A DNA stretch of 9,627 nt from Planctomycetaceae bacterium UBA4655. GTDB taxonomy: Bacteria > Planctomycetota > Planctomycetia > Pirellulales > UBA1268. The DNA lies in NCBI GenBank assembly GCA_002405515.1, contig DHLZ01000181.1, positions 1 through 9,627 on the forward strand. The letters are read 5' to 3'. Made by a program: the position numbers and the translations under genes. This document shows positions 1 through 7,241 of the stretch, piece after piece. Positions within the stretch are counted from its first letter, which is position 1. Each line of letters starts with the position of its first letter. Below the pieces are notes generated by a model. It was not told the origin of the DNA. It made no database searches and worked only from the letters and a program-made list of their open reading frames with translations.

Positions 1-716
1 ATTCGCTCGACGAGGTGCGCCTCGAGCCGGGGGGCATCGATGGGCGGCAGGACGGGCGTGTCGACGTCGAGCTTCGCCAGGCCGTCCGCGACCGCCGCGA
101 GCCGGTAGCGGAGCCGCGTCTTGACGGCCCGCCTCGGCCCGTTGGGCACATCGACGACCACCTCCTGGGGCACGGTCCACTCGTCGCCCATTCTCACCGG
201 ATGGTCGGGCAGCGGCACGACCGGGAAATCGCCCGTGTTCGATGCGGTCACGGTCGCCGGCCGGAGATCCTGCCGCTTGAGGATGCGACCGAAGGGGTCG
301 ATCACGGTGCGAGACAGCGGCACCCCGAGGCTTTCGGCGACACCCTCGTAGCCAGGCGGGGGAGGCGTGCCGTCGCCGCTCTTCCAACGCAGCTCTCCGC
401 GGTCGCTCGACCTCGAGGTCATCGAAACCCCGACCACGGAGTTTTCAAGCGTCGTGCGGCCGTCCCCCTCCACGCTCACGATGGTCCAGATCTTCCGGGA
501 ATCGGTCGAGGTTTCCACCGATTGCCTCGCCCCGGAAATCGTCGTGTCGGTCACGGCGCGGTGTTCGACATCCATCGTGAGCCTCTCGCCCGGCTTGAAC
601 GCGTACCGCAGCCGGACGGTCGGCTCCTCGGCGAGCAGGGACGATCCCGCGAGCAGCGGCATGCCCGCCGCGAGCAGCCACGCCGTCGCAGATCGTCGCG
701 GGGCACTTCGCTTCAT
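1..716 (-). CDS. Secreted protein of unknown function, N-terminal part (runs off left edge)
   Basis: The frame opens at ATG 716 and stays open to base 1, giving 238 codons without a stop; the C-terminus lies outside the window. Residues 1-30 form a signal peptide: a basic start (MKRSAPRRSATAW), a hydrophobic core (LLAAGMPLLAGSSLLA) and probable cleavage before EEP. There is no lipobox cysteine, so export rather than lipidation is expected. The mature part begins with a beta-rich segment (LRYAFKPGERLTMDVEH), then a PPPPG loop near residue 120, and later LPDHPVRMGDEWTVP, a pattern seen in planctomycete proteins resembling DUF6263; that family link is from memory. No catalytic motif is visible. 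It lies 41 bp behind nadK on the same strand, so it is probably the last or next gene of that transcript. GGAG about 11 nt upstream is a weak ribosome site. Function is unknown. Confidence 0.75.
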   Translation of the reverse strand, partial: MKRSAPRRSATAWLLAAGMPLLAGSSLLAEEPTVRLRYAFKPGERLTMDVEHRAVTDTTISGARQSVETSTDSRKIWTIVSVEGDGRTTLENSVVGVSMTSRSSDRGELRWKSGDGTPPPPGYEGVAESLGVPLSRTVIDPFGRILKRQDLRPATVTASNTGDFPVVPLPDHPVRMGDEWTVPQEVVVDVPNGPRRAVKTRLRYRLAAVADGLAKLDVDTPVLPPIDAPRLEAHLVER

Positions 717-757
717 GGTGAGTCTGTCTCCGGGTGGGAACGGCCTTCAGTCGCCGG

Positions 758-1627
758 TCAGCTCGGGGCGTTCCGGAAGCCGGCGCCCCACTGCAGCTTT
801 TCCCGGAGCGTGCGGTAGTAGCCGTGGCCTCCGGTCTCGACCAGCATGAATCGGGGGGTCGCGCGGCGGATGCGGATGCGGTCGCCGGCGGCCAGTTCGG
901 CGACGACGCGGCCGTCCACGACGCAGGCGGTGCCGGCGTTGGGCCTCGGCACGACCAGCTCGTAGATCCTCGACGCGGAGTCGATGACCGGACGGTTCGT
1001 CAGCGTGTGCGGGTTGAGCGGCGTGAAGAGGAACGCATCGAGATCCTCGCGCAGGATCGGCCCGCCCGCCGAGAGGCTGTGGGCCGTCGAGCCGACCGGC
1101 GTGCTCGCGATGAGCCCGTCTCCCCGGTAGGAGGCCGCATCCTCGCCGTCCACCACGAGACCGACCTCGATCATCGAGAAGGGCGGTCCGGCGAGGATCG
1201 ACGTCTCGTTGAGGCCGAGCTCCCGGCGGATCACCTCGCCGCCACGGACGACCTCGCACTCGAACATGAGATGTTCGACGAGGCTGAAGCGGCCCGCGAG
1301 AATCTCCCCGATCGCCTTCTCGAATTCCGACGGCGCGCAGTGCGTGAGGAACCCGAGCCGTCCGAGGTTCACGCCGAGCACGGGCCGCTGCCGGTAGCCC
1401 ATGCGACGCGCCGTCCGCAGGATGGAGCCGTCGCCGCCGAGAACGATCACGAGATCGTCGTCGTCGGCGACCTCCCAGGATTCGTCGAGGGATCGCACGA
1501 CGACCGCCTGCCCCGCCTGTCGGAGGATGCCCTCGAGGCGGGCGGCCTCCGCCGGCACCCGGCTCACCGACGACGCGCCCACGATCGCCACCGACAGCCG
1601 CGAGGCGACCGGCCGCCCGGGAACCAT
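758..1627 (-). CDS. nadK: NAD kinase (ATP-NAD kinase, PpnK/NadK)
   Basis: Cytoplasmic enzyme that phosphorylates NAD to NADP, the only de novo source of NADP. The 289-residue reading has the family hallmarks in order: LGGDGSILRTAR at 63-74 with the GGDG nucleotide-binding loop, GVNLGRLGFL at 85-94, the LNE motif at 139-141, and the long glycine-rich block GDGLIASTPVGSTAHS at 169-184 followed by AGGP. Length is usual for bacterial NAD kinases. Start choice is uncertain: an in-frame ATG at 1672 would add MSSSAVSSANSSAIR, only 7 bp after the dxs stop, but that stretch is serine-rich with mixed third-position bases, unlike the G/C-ending codons from ATG 1627 on; neither ATG has a good Shine-Dalgarno sequence. 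The gene follows dxs on the same strand and probably shares its transcript. NADPH is the cofactor of DXR, the step after DXS, so the pairing fits. Confidence 0.93.
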   Translation of the reverse strand: MVPGRPVASRLSVAIVGASSVSRVPAEAARLEGILRQAGQAVVVRSLDESWEVADDDDLVIVLGGDGSILRTARRMGYRQRPVLGVNLGRLGFLTHCAPSEFEKAIGEILAGRFSLVEHLMFECEVVRGGEVIRRELGLNETSILAGPPFSMIEVGLVVDGEDAASYRGDGLIASTPVGSTAHSLSAGGPILREDLDAFLFTPLNPHTLTNRPVIDSASRIYELVVPRPNAGTACVVDGRVVAELAAGDRIRIRRATPRFMLVETGGHGYYRTLREKLQWGAGFRNAPS

Positions 1628-1679
1628 TCGGATCGCTGAAGAGTTCGCGGAGGAAACCGCAGAAGAGGACATGGCGGAC

Positions 1680-3627
1680 TCAGGCGATTTCGGCGGCGGC
1701 AGCCGCCGACGGACCTCTCGTCGATCGACCGGCGAGCTTCCGGCAGCAGGCTGCGATCCCGGACGCATCGAGGCCGAGATCCGCAAGCAGTTCTCCTCGC
1801 TCGCCGTGCTCGATGAAACGATCGGGAATGCCCAGCCGCTCGATTGGCGGTGCGGGCGTCGAGAGGGTTGGCTGCGTCGCGCGGACGTCAGCCACGGCCT
1901 CGAGCACCGCCGAGCCGAATCCGGCGGGGAGGGAAGCCTCCTCGACCGTCACGACCCACGGTGCCGCCTCGATCGCCTCGAGCAGCGTCGCCCCGTCGAG
2001 CGGCTTCACGAACCGGGCGTTGATGACGCCGACCTCGAGCCCCTCCTCGCGGAGCCGGACCGATGCCTCCAGTGCCGCACCGAGGAGCGTGCCGCAGGCG
2101 ATGATGAGCCCGTCGTCACCTCGCACGAGCCGCTCCGCGCGGCACCGTTCGATCGGCATGCGGGGAAGATGGTCGTGCCGCTCGACGCCGGCCTTCGGAT
2201 AGCGGATCGCCACCGGGCCGTCGTGCGCGAGCGCCCAGTCGAGCATCGCCAGGAGATCGGTCTCGTCGCCCGGGGCGAGCACGGTCATGTTCGGAAACAC
2301 CCGCAGGTAGCCCAGGTCGAAGCAGCCATGATGGGTCGGGCCGTCGGGACCTGTCAGGCCCGCCCGGTCGAGCATGAACACCACCGGAAGGTTCTGCAGG
2401 CAGACTTCCTGGAAGATCTGGTCGTACGAACGCTGCAGGAACGTGCTGTAGATGTCGACGATCGGACGGCAGCCCACCTTCGCCTGCCCCGCGGCGAAGG
2501 CGACGGCGTGCGATTCGCAGATGCCGACGTCGAAGAATCGCTTCGGAAACGCCTCGCGGACCTTTTCGAGCTTGTTGCCCTGGCACATCGCCGCGGTGAT
2601 CACCGTGACCCGATCATCCCGCTCCATGGTCCGCAGGATCGAGTCGCTGGCGACGTCCGTGTAGGCCCGCGCGGACGACTTGCGGACCGACACGACGCAG
2701 TCGTCGCTGTCGCATTCGAAGGGGGCCGGCGTGTGGAAGAAGACCGGATCCGCCTCCGCCGGCTTGAATCCGTGCCCCTTCTCCGTGAGGACGTGCAGGA
2801 GCACGGGGCCCTTTTCGTCTTTCACGAGTTCCAGGTACCGGATGAGCTGCGGCAGCGAGTGACCGTCGACCGGCCCGAAGTAGCGGACCCCCATCGCCTC
2901 GAAGAGCGCCCCCCCGTGGAGCGTCGTCTTGATCGAGTCCTTGACGTTGGAGAGCATCCGCTCGACCTGCCCGCCGACCATCGGGACGCCCTTGATGAGA
3001 TCTCCCATCTCCTGCTTGAACCCGCGGTACCAGGAGTTGGTTCGCACCATGTCGAGGTATTCCGCCAGCGCGCCCACCCGCGGGCAGATCGACATCTTGT
3101 TGTCGTTGAGGATCACGAGCAGGCGATCCTTGAGGAAGCCGGCGTTGTTGAGCGCCTCGAAGACGATGCCCAGACGGGAACGCCCCGTCGCCGATCACGG
3201 CGACGCTCCGCCGATCGTGCTGGCCCCGGAGCCCGTCGCCGCTGGCCAGCCCCAACGCCGTCGAGACGCTCGAGCCGGCATGGCCGGTCATGAAGAGGTC
3301 GTAGGGGCTCTCTTCGGGATTCGGGTATCCCATCAGGCCGCCCTTGGTCCTGATCGTCCCGAATCGGGCGAACCGTCCCGTGACGAGCTTGTGGGGGTAG
3401 ATCTGGTGGCCCGTGTCCCAGATGAGACGGTCGTGGCTGAAGTCGAAGACCCGATGGAGGGCGAGGCAGAGTTCGACCACTCCCAGGTTGGATGCAAAGT
3501 GGGCTGTGCGGGTCGTCGCCACCTCGCAGAGGGCCCGGCGCATCTCGGCGGCCAACCGTTCGAGCTGGTCGATCGAAAGCCCCGCCAACTGCCGGGGGGA
3601 GAGGATCGAGGGGAGGATTTCTTCCAT
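1680..3627 (-). CDS. dxs: 1-deoxy-D-xylulose-5-phosphate synthase, broken by a one-base frameshift
   Basis: Thiamine-diphosphate enzyme that joins pyruvate and glyceraldehyde 3-phosphate in the first step of the MEP isoprenoid pathway. ATG 3627 is chosen because AGGA lies 5 nt upstream and the family N-terminus (LPSILSPRQLAGL) follows directly. The first frame holds the substrate His (RTAHFASN, H43), DTGHQIYPHK, MTGHAGSS and VIGDGAFPSG (141-153). The sequence then leaves frame: one surplus base in the GGG codon at 3169-3171 must be dropped to continue as IVFEALNNAG and LNDNKMSI, completing the GDG...NDN thiamine site. The second part carries CESHAVAFAAG with the catalytic Glu, STFLQRSYDQ, DRAGLTGPDGPTHHG and the C-terminal transketolase domain up to TGA 1682-1680. 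Corrected length is 648 residues, normal for DXS. As printed, translation from 3627 would miss the second half of the enzyme. A sequencing or assembly error seems likelier than a true pseudogene, because nothing else is damaged. Confidence 0.9.
3166..3174 (-). other. Frameshift site in dxs (one extra base)
   Basis: On the minus strand the DNA reads CCG TCT GGG CAT CGT, which gives PSGHR and then a foreign frame. Removing one G from the triplet at 3171-3169 gives TCT GGC ATC GTC TTC GAG, that is S-G-I-V-F-E, matching the family spacing GDGAxxxGxxFEA exactly. A +1 slip from GGG to GGC by a glycine tRNA is formally possible, but the next codon is CAT, neither a stop nor obviously rare, and I see no stimulatory element. 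Seen: the break. Inferred: its cause. Confidence 0.85.
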
Positions 3628-3792
3628 GAGATTCCTGCTGCTGGAGCGGCGCCCTCCCGATCGCGGTGCCGAGGTCGCCAGGGTTTGACCCCTCTCATGG
3701 TAGCCGATGACGGCGATTCTGCCCGCCCGGGCATCCCGGGGCCGAGGGCCGGCGTGCCGCACGGGCTCACACGTCGGGAACCGTGGTCGCGA
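3628..3792. other. ispA-dxs spacer
   Basis: 165 bp between the ispA stop and dxs start. It contains a weak -10-like TACCAT on the minus strand (3702-3697), which would give a dxs leader of about 60 nt, but no recognisable -35. A 9-bp direct repeat (GTGGTCGCG, 3783-3791 and 3796-3804) straddles the ispA stop. The GC-rich stretch near 3721-3750 has short self-complementary parts but no T-run, so no terminator is called. Whether dxs has its own promoter remains open. Confidence 0.35.
3633..3636 (-). promoter_or_regulatory. Ribosome binding site of dxs
   Basis: AGGA on the minus strand, 5 nt before ATG 3627. It decides the start: the frame is open upstream for another 45 codons, but that part has no DXS homology and lies after the ispA stop. 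Confidence 0.7.
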
Positions 3793-4713
3793 TCAGTGGT
3801 CGCGGTGGACGATCCAGTGGGCCAGAAGCGACAAATCCCGGCCGCCGGCACCCAATTGTCCGGCCGCGGCGGCTGCCTCCTCGGCGAGGCGGATGGCCCG
3901 CTCGCGGCTGGCCACGATGCCGTGGAGTGAGGGGAAGGTGAGCTTGCCGCGGCCGACGTCCTTCCCCACCCGCTTGCCGGTCGCCTCCTCGGAGCCCTCG
4001 GCGTCGAGCAGGTCGTCGGCGATCTGGAACGCGAGCCCGAAGCCGCGGCCGTAGGCTTCAAGCGTCGCGAGCTGCCCGCTGGTCGCGCCGGCGGCGAGCC
4101 CCCCGAGGTGGAGCGACGCGTGGAAGAGCGCCCCGGTCTTTCGGGCATGGATCCGCTCGAGGAGCATGGCGGGCTCTTCATGCTCGCCCCATCCGGCCTG
4201 CCGCTCGGCGGCGAGGTCTTCCGCCTGCCCGCCGACGAGGGCCGACGCGCCGGCGGCCTGCGCGAGCACGAGGCAGGCCCGAGCGGCGATCGCCGGAGGC
4301 AGGCCGGAGGCCAGTGTCTCGAACGCCAGGGGCTGCAGGGCGTCGCCGCAGAGGATCGCCGTGGCCTCGTCGAACTGGCGGTGGCAGGTCGGTCGGCCTC
4401 GCCGCAGGTCGTCGTCGTCCATCGCCGGAAGGTCGTCGTGCACGAGCGAGTAGGCGTGGATCATCTCGACGGCCGCCGCACAGGGGCCGGCTGATTCCCA
4501 CGAGCCGCCGCAGGCCTGCGACGCCCAGAGCACGAGCGCCGGCCGCAGTCGCTTGCCGGGCGCGAGCAGGGAATATCGCATCGCCTCGGCGAGCCTCGCC
4601 GGCGGGGCGGGAAGCCGGTCGATCGCCGCCTCGAGCAGCGGATCGACGAAGGCCCTCGCGCGTTCGAGCGACTCGGAAAGGGATGGCTCGGTCATGGAGT
4701 CGTGTGGCGACAT
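3793..4713 (-). CDS. ispA: Short-chain polyprenyl diphosphate synthase (farnesyl/geranyl diphosphate synthase type)
   Basis: Cytoplasmic prenyltransferase that condenses IPP with DMAPP and GPP, making the C15 precursor for longer isoprenoids. Over 306 residues it shows GKRLRP (53-58), the first aspartate-rich motif HDDLPAMDDDD (92-102), RRGRPT, GQAED (162-166), KTG (192-194) and the second aspartate-rich motif DDLLD (233-237). Two residues between the aspartate pairs of the first motif (DDxxxxD, here DDLPAMD) together with EMIHAYSLVHDD match bacterial class II FPP synthases; product chain length is inferred, and GGPP cannot be excluded. ATG 4713 is chosen because AAGGA sits 5 nt upstream; ATG 4755 would add 14 residues but falls at the predicted transcription start, and ATG 4695 is a further option. 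It is the first gene of the minus-strand group, divergent from the exporter, and lies upstream of dxs as in many bacteria. No xseB precedes it here. Confidence 0.94.
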   Translation of the reverse strand: MSPHDSMTEPSLSESLERARAFVDPLLEAAIDRLPAPPARLAEAMRYSLLAPGKRLRPALVLWASQACGGSWESAGPCAAAVEMIHAYSLVHDDLPAMDDDDLRRGRPTCHRQFDEATAILCGDALQPLAFETLASGLPPAIAARACLVLAQAAGASALVGGQAEDLAAERQAGWGEHEEPAMLLERIHARKTGALFHASLHLGGLAAGATSGQLATLEAYGRGFGLAFQIADDLLDAEGSEEATGKRVGKDVGRGKLTFPSLHGIVASRERAIRLAEEAAAAAGQLGAGGRDLSLLAHWIVHRDH

Positions 4714-4718
4714 GGGCG

Positions 4719-4723
4719 TCCTT
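4719..4723 (-). promoter_or_regulatory. Ribosome binding site of ispA
   Basis: AAGGA on the minus strand with a 5-nt spacer before ATG 4713. It favours this start over the in-frame ATGs at 4755 and 4695. Confidence 0.65.
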
Positions 4724-4762
4724 GCCTCGTCGAATTGATCCGGCGAATCCGACATGTTTCCG

Positions 4763-4771
4763 AGTGTAGCA
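4763..4771 (-). promoter_or_regulatory. Candidate extended -10 promoter for ispA
   Basis: The minus strand reads TGCTACACT here: a TGn extension followed by TACACT, which matches the TATAAT consensus at four of six positions. No good -35 is found 16-18 bp upstream, which an extended -10 can tolerate. Transcription would begin near 4756, leaving a leader of about 43 nt before ATG 4713. This is inference from consensus only; the actual sigma factor preferences of this organism are unknown. Confidence 0.35.
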
Positions 4772-4792
4772 GTCCGGAAGGAAACCGCTGCG

Positions 4793-6214
4793 ATGCGGAT
4801 CGCCACGGCCCTGCTTCCCGGCATCGCGCCGCACGCCTTGACGGCCGAGGATCGCTGCGACAGTCTCTTGACGATGTCGGCGACCGATCGAACGCACCGG
4901 GACGGGATCGACGCGGACGGCCAGTCGTCGCCCGCGGCCGCCCCGCGGTCGGCGCTCGCCGTCATATTCCTGACGGTCTTCATCGACCTCCTCGGCTTCG
5001 GCATCGTGCTGCCGGTGATGCCCCGGCAGGCCGAGCCGTATCTCGCAGCGATGGAGCTTCCGACCGCCCTCCGCGGCGCCACGATCGGGCTGCTCTTTTC
5101 CTCCTTCTCGCTCATGCAGTTCCTCTTCAGCCCCGTCTGGGGACGCATTTCCGACCGCATCGGCCGCCGCCCGATCCTCATCCTGAGCCTCGCCGGGTCG
5201 GTGGTCTTCTACGCGCTCTACGGGCTGGCGGTGACGTTTCCGCCGGAGCGGGCGGCGGCGGCCATCGCGCTGATGTTCCTCTCGCGGATCGGCGCGGGCA
5301 TCGCCGGCGCGAGCGTCGGCACCGCCGCGGCGGTGATCGCCGACTGCACGTCGCCGGAGAACCGGGCTCGGGGCATGGCGCTGATCGGGATCGCCTTCGG
5401 CGCGGGATTCACGCTCGGCCCGCTCATCGCCTACTTCGGCCTCGCCATCTTCGACCGCCGGCCGTGGGGGGTCGGGGTGCTCGCGTCGATCCTGTCGCTC
5501 GTGGCCCTCCTGATCGCGATCGCCGTCTTCCGCGAGACCCGTGATCCGGCCAACAAGGCGGGCCGGGAGTTTTTCAGCCTCGGCCGCACCGCCTCGGTGC
5601 TCGCGATGCCGGCGGTCGGCACCTGCGTGCTCGTCTACTTTCTGTCGATCTTCTCCTTCGCCAATTTCGAGGCCACGCTCGCGCTCTTCACGCGGCACGC
5701 CTTCGGCATGACCGACGATGACAACTTTCTCGTGTTCGCGTTGATCGGCGTGGTGCTCGTGTTCGCCGGGGGCGGCTACCGGGCGGTCGCGAAACGCTGG
5801 AGCGAGTCGCGGCTGCTCACCGCGGGGCTCGTGCTCATGGTCGTCGGTCTCGGCGGCGTGGGGCTCGTCGCCTGGCGGATTCACGCCGGAGGGCCGCAGG
5901 AGCATCTCGCGGCCGGCGCGGTCGCCTCGGCGATTCTGCTTCGGCCGTTCTACGTGGCGGCGGCCGTCGCAGTCGTCGGATTCGCCTGCGTGAACCCGTC
6001 GATCTCCGCGATCATTTCGCGGTCCACCGATCCGGCCCGCCAGGGGGAGGTGCTCGGCGTCAACCAGTCTTTCGCCTCCCTCGGCCGCATCCTCGGCCCG
6101 TTCGTCGGCTCGGTGCTCTTCACCGCCGACGCATCGCACTCGCTGCCCTATGCGGTCGCGGTGGCGACGCTGCTGTTCGCCCTGGCTCTCGCGCGACCCG
6201 GCCGAATCGCCTGA
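4793..6214 (+). CDS. Major facilitator superfamily exporter, TetA/drug-resistance type
   Basis: Inner-membrane secondary transporter, probably a proton-coupled exporter; the substrate cannot be told. From ATG 4793 it has 473 residues. After a polar leader, TM1 starts near residue 54 (ALAVIFLTVFIDLLGFGIVLPV), with the acidic residue and GFGIVLP pattern of TetA-like proteins. The loop between TM2 and TM3 carries motif A, GRISDRIGRRPIL (117-129). SRIGAGIAGA (164-173) and IADCTSPENRARGMALIG (182-199) fit TM4 and the loop before TM5, whose FGAGFTLGP resembles antiporter motif C. About twelve hydrophobic segments are present. Start choice: AAGGA lies 10 nt before ATG 4793 and codons from there end mostly in G or C, while those from ATG 4754 do not; ATG 4874 (MSATDRTHRDG) is an alternative, 27 residues shorter, without a ribosome site. 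It is divergent from ispA and 54 bp upstream of the chelatase gene. Confidence 0.9.
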   Translation: MRIATALLPGIAPHALTAEDRCDSLLTMSATDRTHRDGIDADGQSSPAAAPRSALAVIFLTVFIDLLGFGIVLPVMPRQAEPYLAAMELPTALRGATIGLLFSSFSLMQFLFSPVWGRISDRIGRRPILILSLAGSVVFYALYGLAVTFPPERAAAAIALMFLSRIGAGIAGASVGTAAAVIADCTSPENRARGMALIGIAFGAGFTLGPLIAYFGLAIFDRRPWGVGVLASILSLVALLIAIAVFRETRDPANKAGREFFSLGRTASVLAMPAVGTCVLVYFLSIFSFANFEATLALFTRHAFGMTDDDNFLVFALIGVVLVFAGGGYRAVAKRWSESRLLTAGLVLMVVGLGGVGLVAWRIHAGGPQEHLAAGAVASAILLRPFYVAAAVAVVGFACVNPSISAIISRSTDPARQGEVLGVNQSFASLGRILGPFVGSVLFTADASHSLPYAVAVATLLFALALARPGRIA

Positions 6215-6255
6215 TCGGGCCGAGCGGCCGTGACACCTGCCGGGGCGATTCCGTG

Positions 6256-6260
6256 TAGGA
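6256..6260 (+). promoter_or_regulatory. Ribosome binding site of the chelatase gene
   Basis: TAGGA with an 8-nt spacer before ATG 6269. It decides for this start over the in-frame ATG at 6230, which would add 13 residues unlike the family N-terminus. Confidence 0.65.
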
Positions 6261-6268
6261 TCTTCGGC

Positions 6269-7114
6269 ATGCGCGAGCCTGGAACCACGACGGGCGTCCT
6301 GATCGTCGGCCATGGCACTGCAAGCGCCGTCGGCGCGGAGGAGTGCCGGCGGGTCGCGGCGATGGTGGCGGAGCTTCTGCCCGCTCTTCGGGTCGAACTC
6401 GGCTTCCTCGAGATCATCGAGCCGTCGATCGACGCGGCGATGGATTCCATGGCGGCGGCCGGCTGCCGGGAGGTGGTTGTCGTGCCCATCCTGCTGTTCG
6501 CGGCGGGTCATGCGAGGCGGGACGTTCCGGAGGCCGTGATCCGGGCGGCCGAGGCTCGCGGCATCGCCACCAGGCAGGCCGGCGTCATCGGCTGCCACGA
6601 GGCGGTCGTGGAGCTCGCGCGGCTGCGGCATCGCGAGGCGGTCGCGGGCCGGCCGCCCGTTGCACCGACGCGGATCGTGGTGGTCGGCCGCGGTGCGAGC
6701 GATCCTTCGGCGGAGTCGCAGCTGCGGGCGTTCGCCGAGGCGGCGTTCGAAGACGCTTTCGGCGGGGCGGCATCCGTCGGACTCGGGTTCGTCGCCGCCG
6801 CCAGGCCGACGCTCGACGAGGCGATCGCCGTCGCCGCTGCGGAGGCGGGTGACGGCCGCGTCGTCGTCCATCCCCACCTCCTCTTCCACGGACACGTCGA
6901 GACGCAGGTGGCCGAGCGGATCGAACGGGCACGACGCGAGCATCCGGCGATCGACTGGGTCGTGGTGGGGCGGCTGGGGGCCGACCGCCGCGTGGCGAAG
7001 GCGGTCGCGGAGCGGGCACGGCAGGCGATTGCGGGGGACGCTCGAATGCCGGGCCACGGCGGCGTCACAGGGCGGCATGGCCCGGGCGATTCGGCATCGC
7101 ACGAAACACGGTAA
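6269..7114 (+). CDS. CbiX/SirB-family sirohydrochlorin chelatase, two-domain form
   Basis: Cytoplasmic chelatase that inserts Co2+ (cobalamin route) or Fe2+ (siroheme route) into sirohydrochlorin; metal preference cannot be read from sequence. The 281 residues contain two related halves. The first has VLIVGHGT (10-17) with the metal-site His15 and PILLFAAGHARRD (73-85) with His81. The second has VVVGRGASDPSAESQ (137-151), where Arg replaces the His of the first half as is common in this family, and VVHPHLLFHGHVETQ (199-213). The order, FLEIIEPSIDAAM and LGFVAAARPTLDEAI, matches the paired GFLE/GFV segments of the long CbiX form. A tail from about 259 to 281 is rich in Gly and His (H263, H270, H278) and may be disordered; some long CbiX proteins have His-rich tails. 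It follows the exporter by 54 bp. No other tetrapyrrole gene is in the window. Confidence 0.88.
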   Translation: MREPGTTTGVLIVGHGTASAVGAEECRRVAAMVAELLPALRVELGFLEIIEPSIDAAMDSMAAAGCREVVVVPILLFAAGHARRDVPEAVIRAAEARGIATRQAGVIGCHEAVVELARLRHREAVAGRPPVAPTRIVVVGRGASDPSAESQLRAFAEAAFEDAFGGAASVGLGFVAAARPTLDEAIAVAAAEAGDGRVVVHPHLLFHGHVETQVAERIERARREHPAIDWVVVGRLGADRRVAKAVAERARQAIAGDARMPGHGGVTGRHGPGDSASHETR

Positions 7115-7241
7115 GCTGTCAGAATGCACGGGGCGATTTCGGAATTTCCGGCTTGCTCGCGTGTCGAAAGGCCGCGGGGAGCGTAGAATTTTCGAGCGGC
7201 GGCATGGCAGGCACGAGCGGTCCTGGGTCAGGAGGTGCAGC
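7115..7241 (+). promoter_or_regulatory. Upstream region of prc with candidate -10 box
   Basis: 127 bp between the chelatase stop and the protease start. TAGAAT at 7184-7189 matches TATAAT at five of six positions and would give a leader of about 45 nt. No fitting -35 lies 16-18 bp upstream; TTGCTC at 7153-7158 is 25 bp away. An alternative reading is an ECF-sigma-like pair, GGAAT at 7141-7145 and GTC at 7163-7165, 17 bp apart, which would suit an envelope protease but rests on very short matches. No terminator was seen behind the chelatase gene. Confidence 0.3.
7230..7235 (+). promoter_or_regulatory. Perfect Shine-Dalgarno sequence of prc
   Basis: AGGAGG with a 6-nt spacer before GTG 7242. 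It fixes a GTG start that an ATG-only search would miss: in-frame ATGs upstream give an arginine-rich, non-homologous leader, while GTG 7242 gives a proper signal peptide. Confidence 0.88.

Noticed and set aside
15..3293. Several long plus-strand frames opposite dxs, nadK and the left-edge gene.
   Set aside because: Their products are Arg-rich and without motifs, and the minus-strand genes account for the coding signal.
3783..3804. 9-bp direct repeat GTGGTCGCG across the ispA stop codon as a possible attachment or integration scar.
   Set aside because: It is short, there is no integrase or element boundary nearby, and such repeats arise easily in GC-rich DNA.
4838..4866. TTGACG (4838-4843) with CAGTCT (4861-4866) as a promoter for the exporter.
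   Set aside because: The -10 match is poor, and the first base of transcription would coincide with ATG 4874; the stretch also looks coding from ATG 4793.
6230..6261. GTGACA (6230-6235) with TAGGAT (6256-6261) as a promoter for the chelatase gene.
   Set aside because: The spacer is 20 bp and transcription would start almost at the ATG. TAGGA is better explained as the ribosome binding site.
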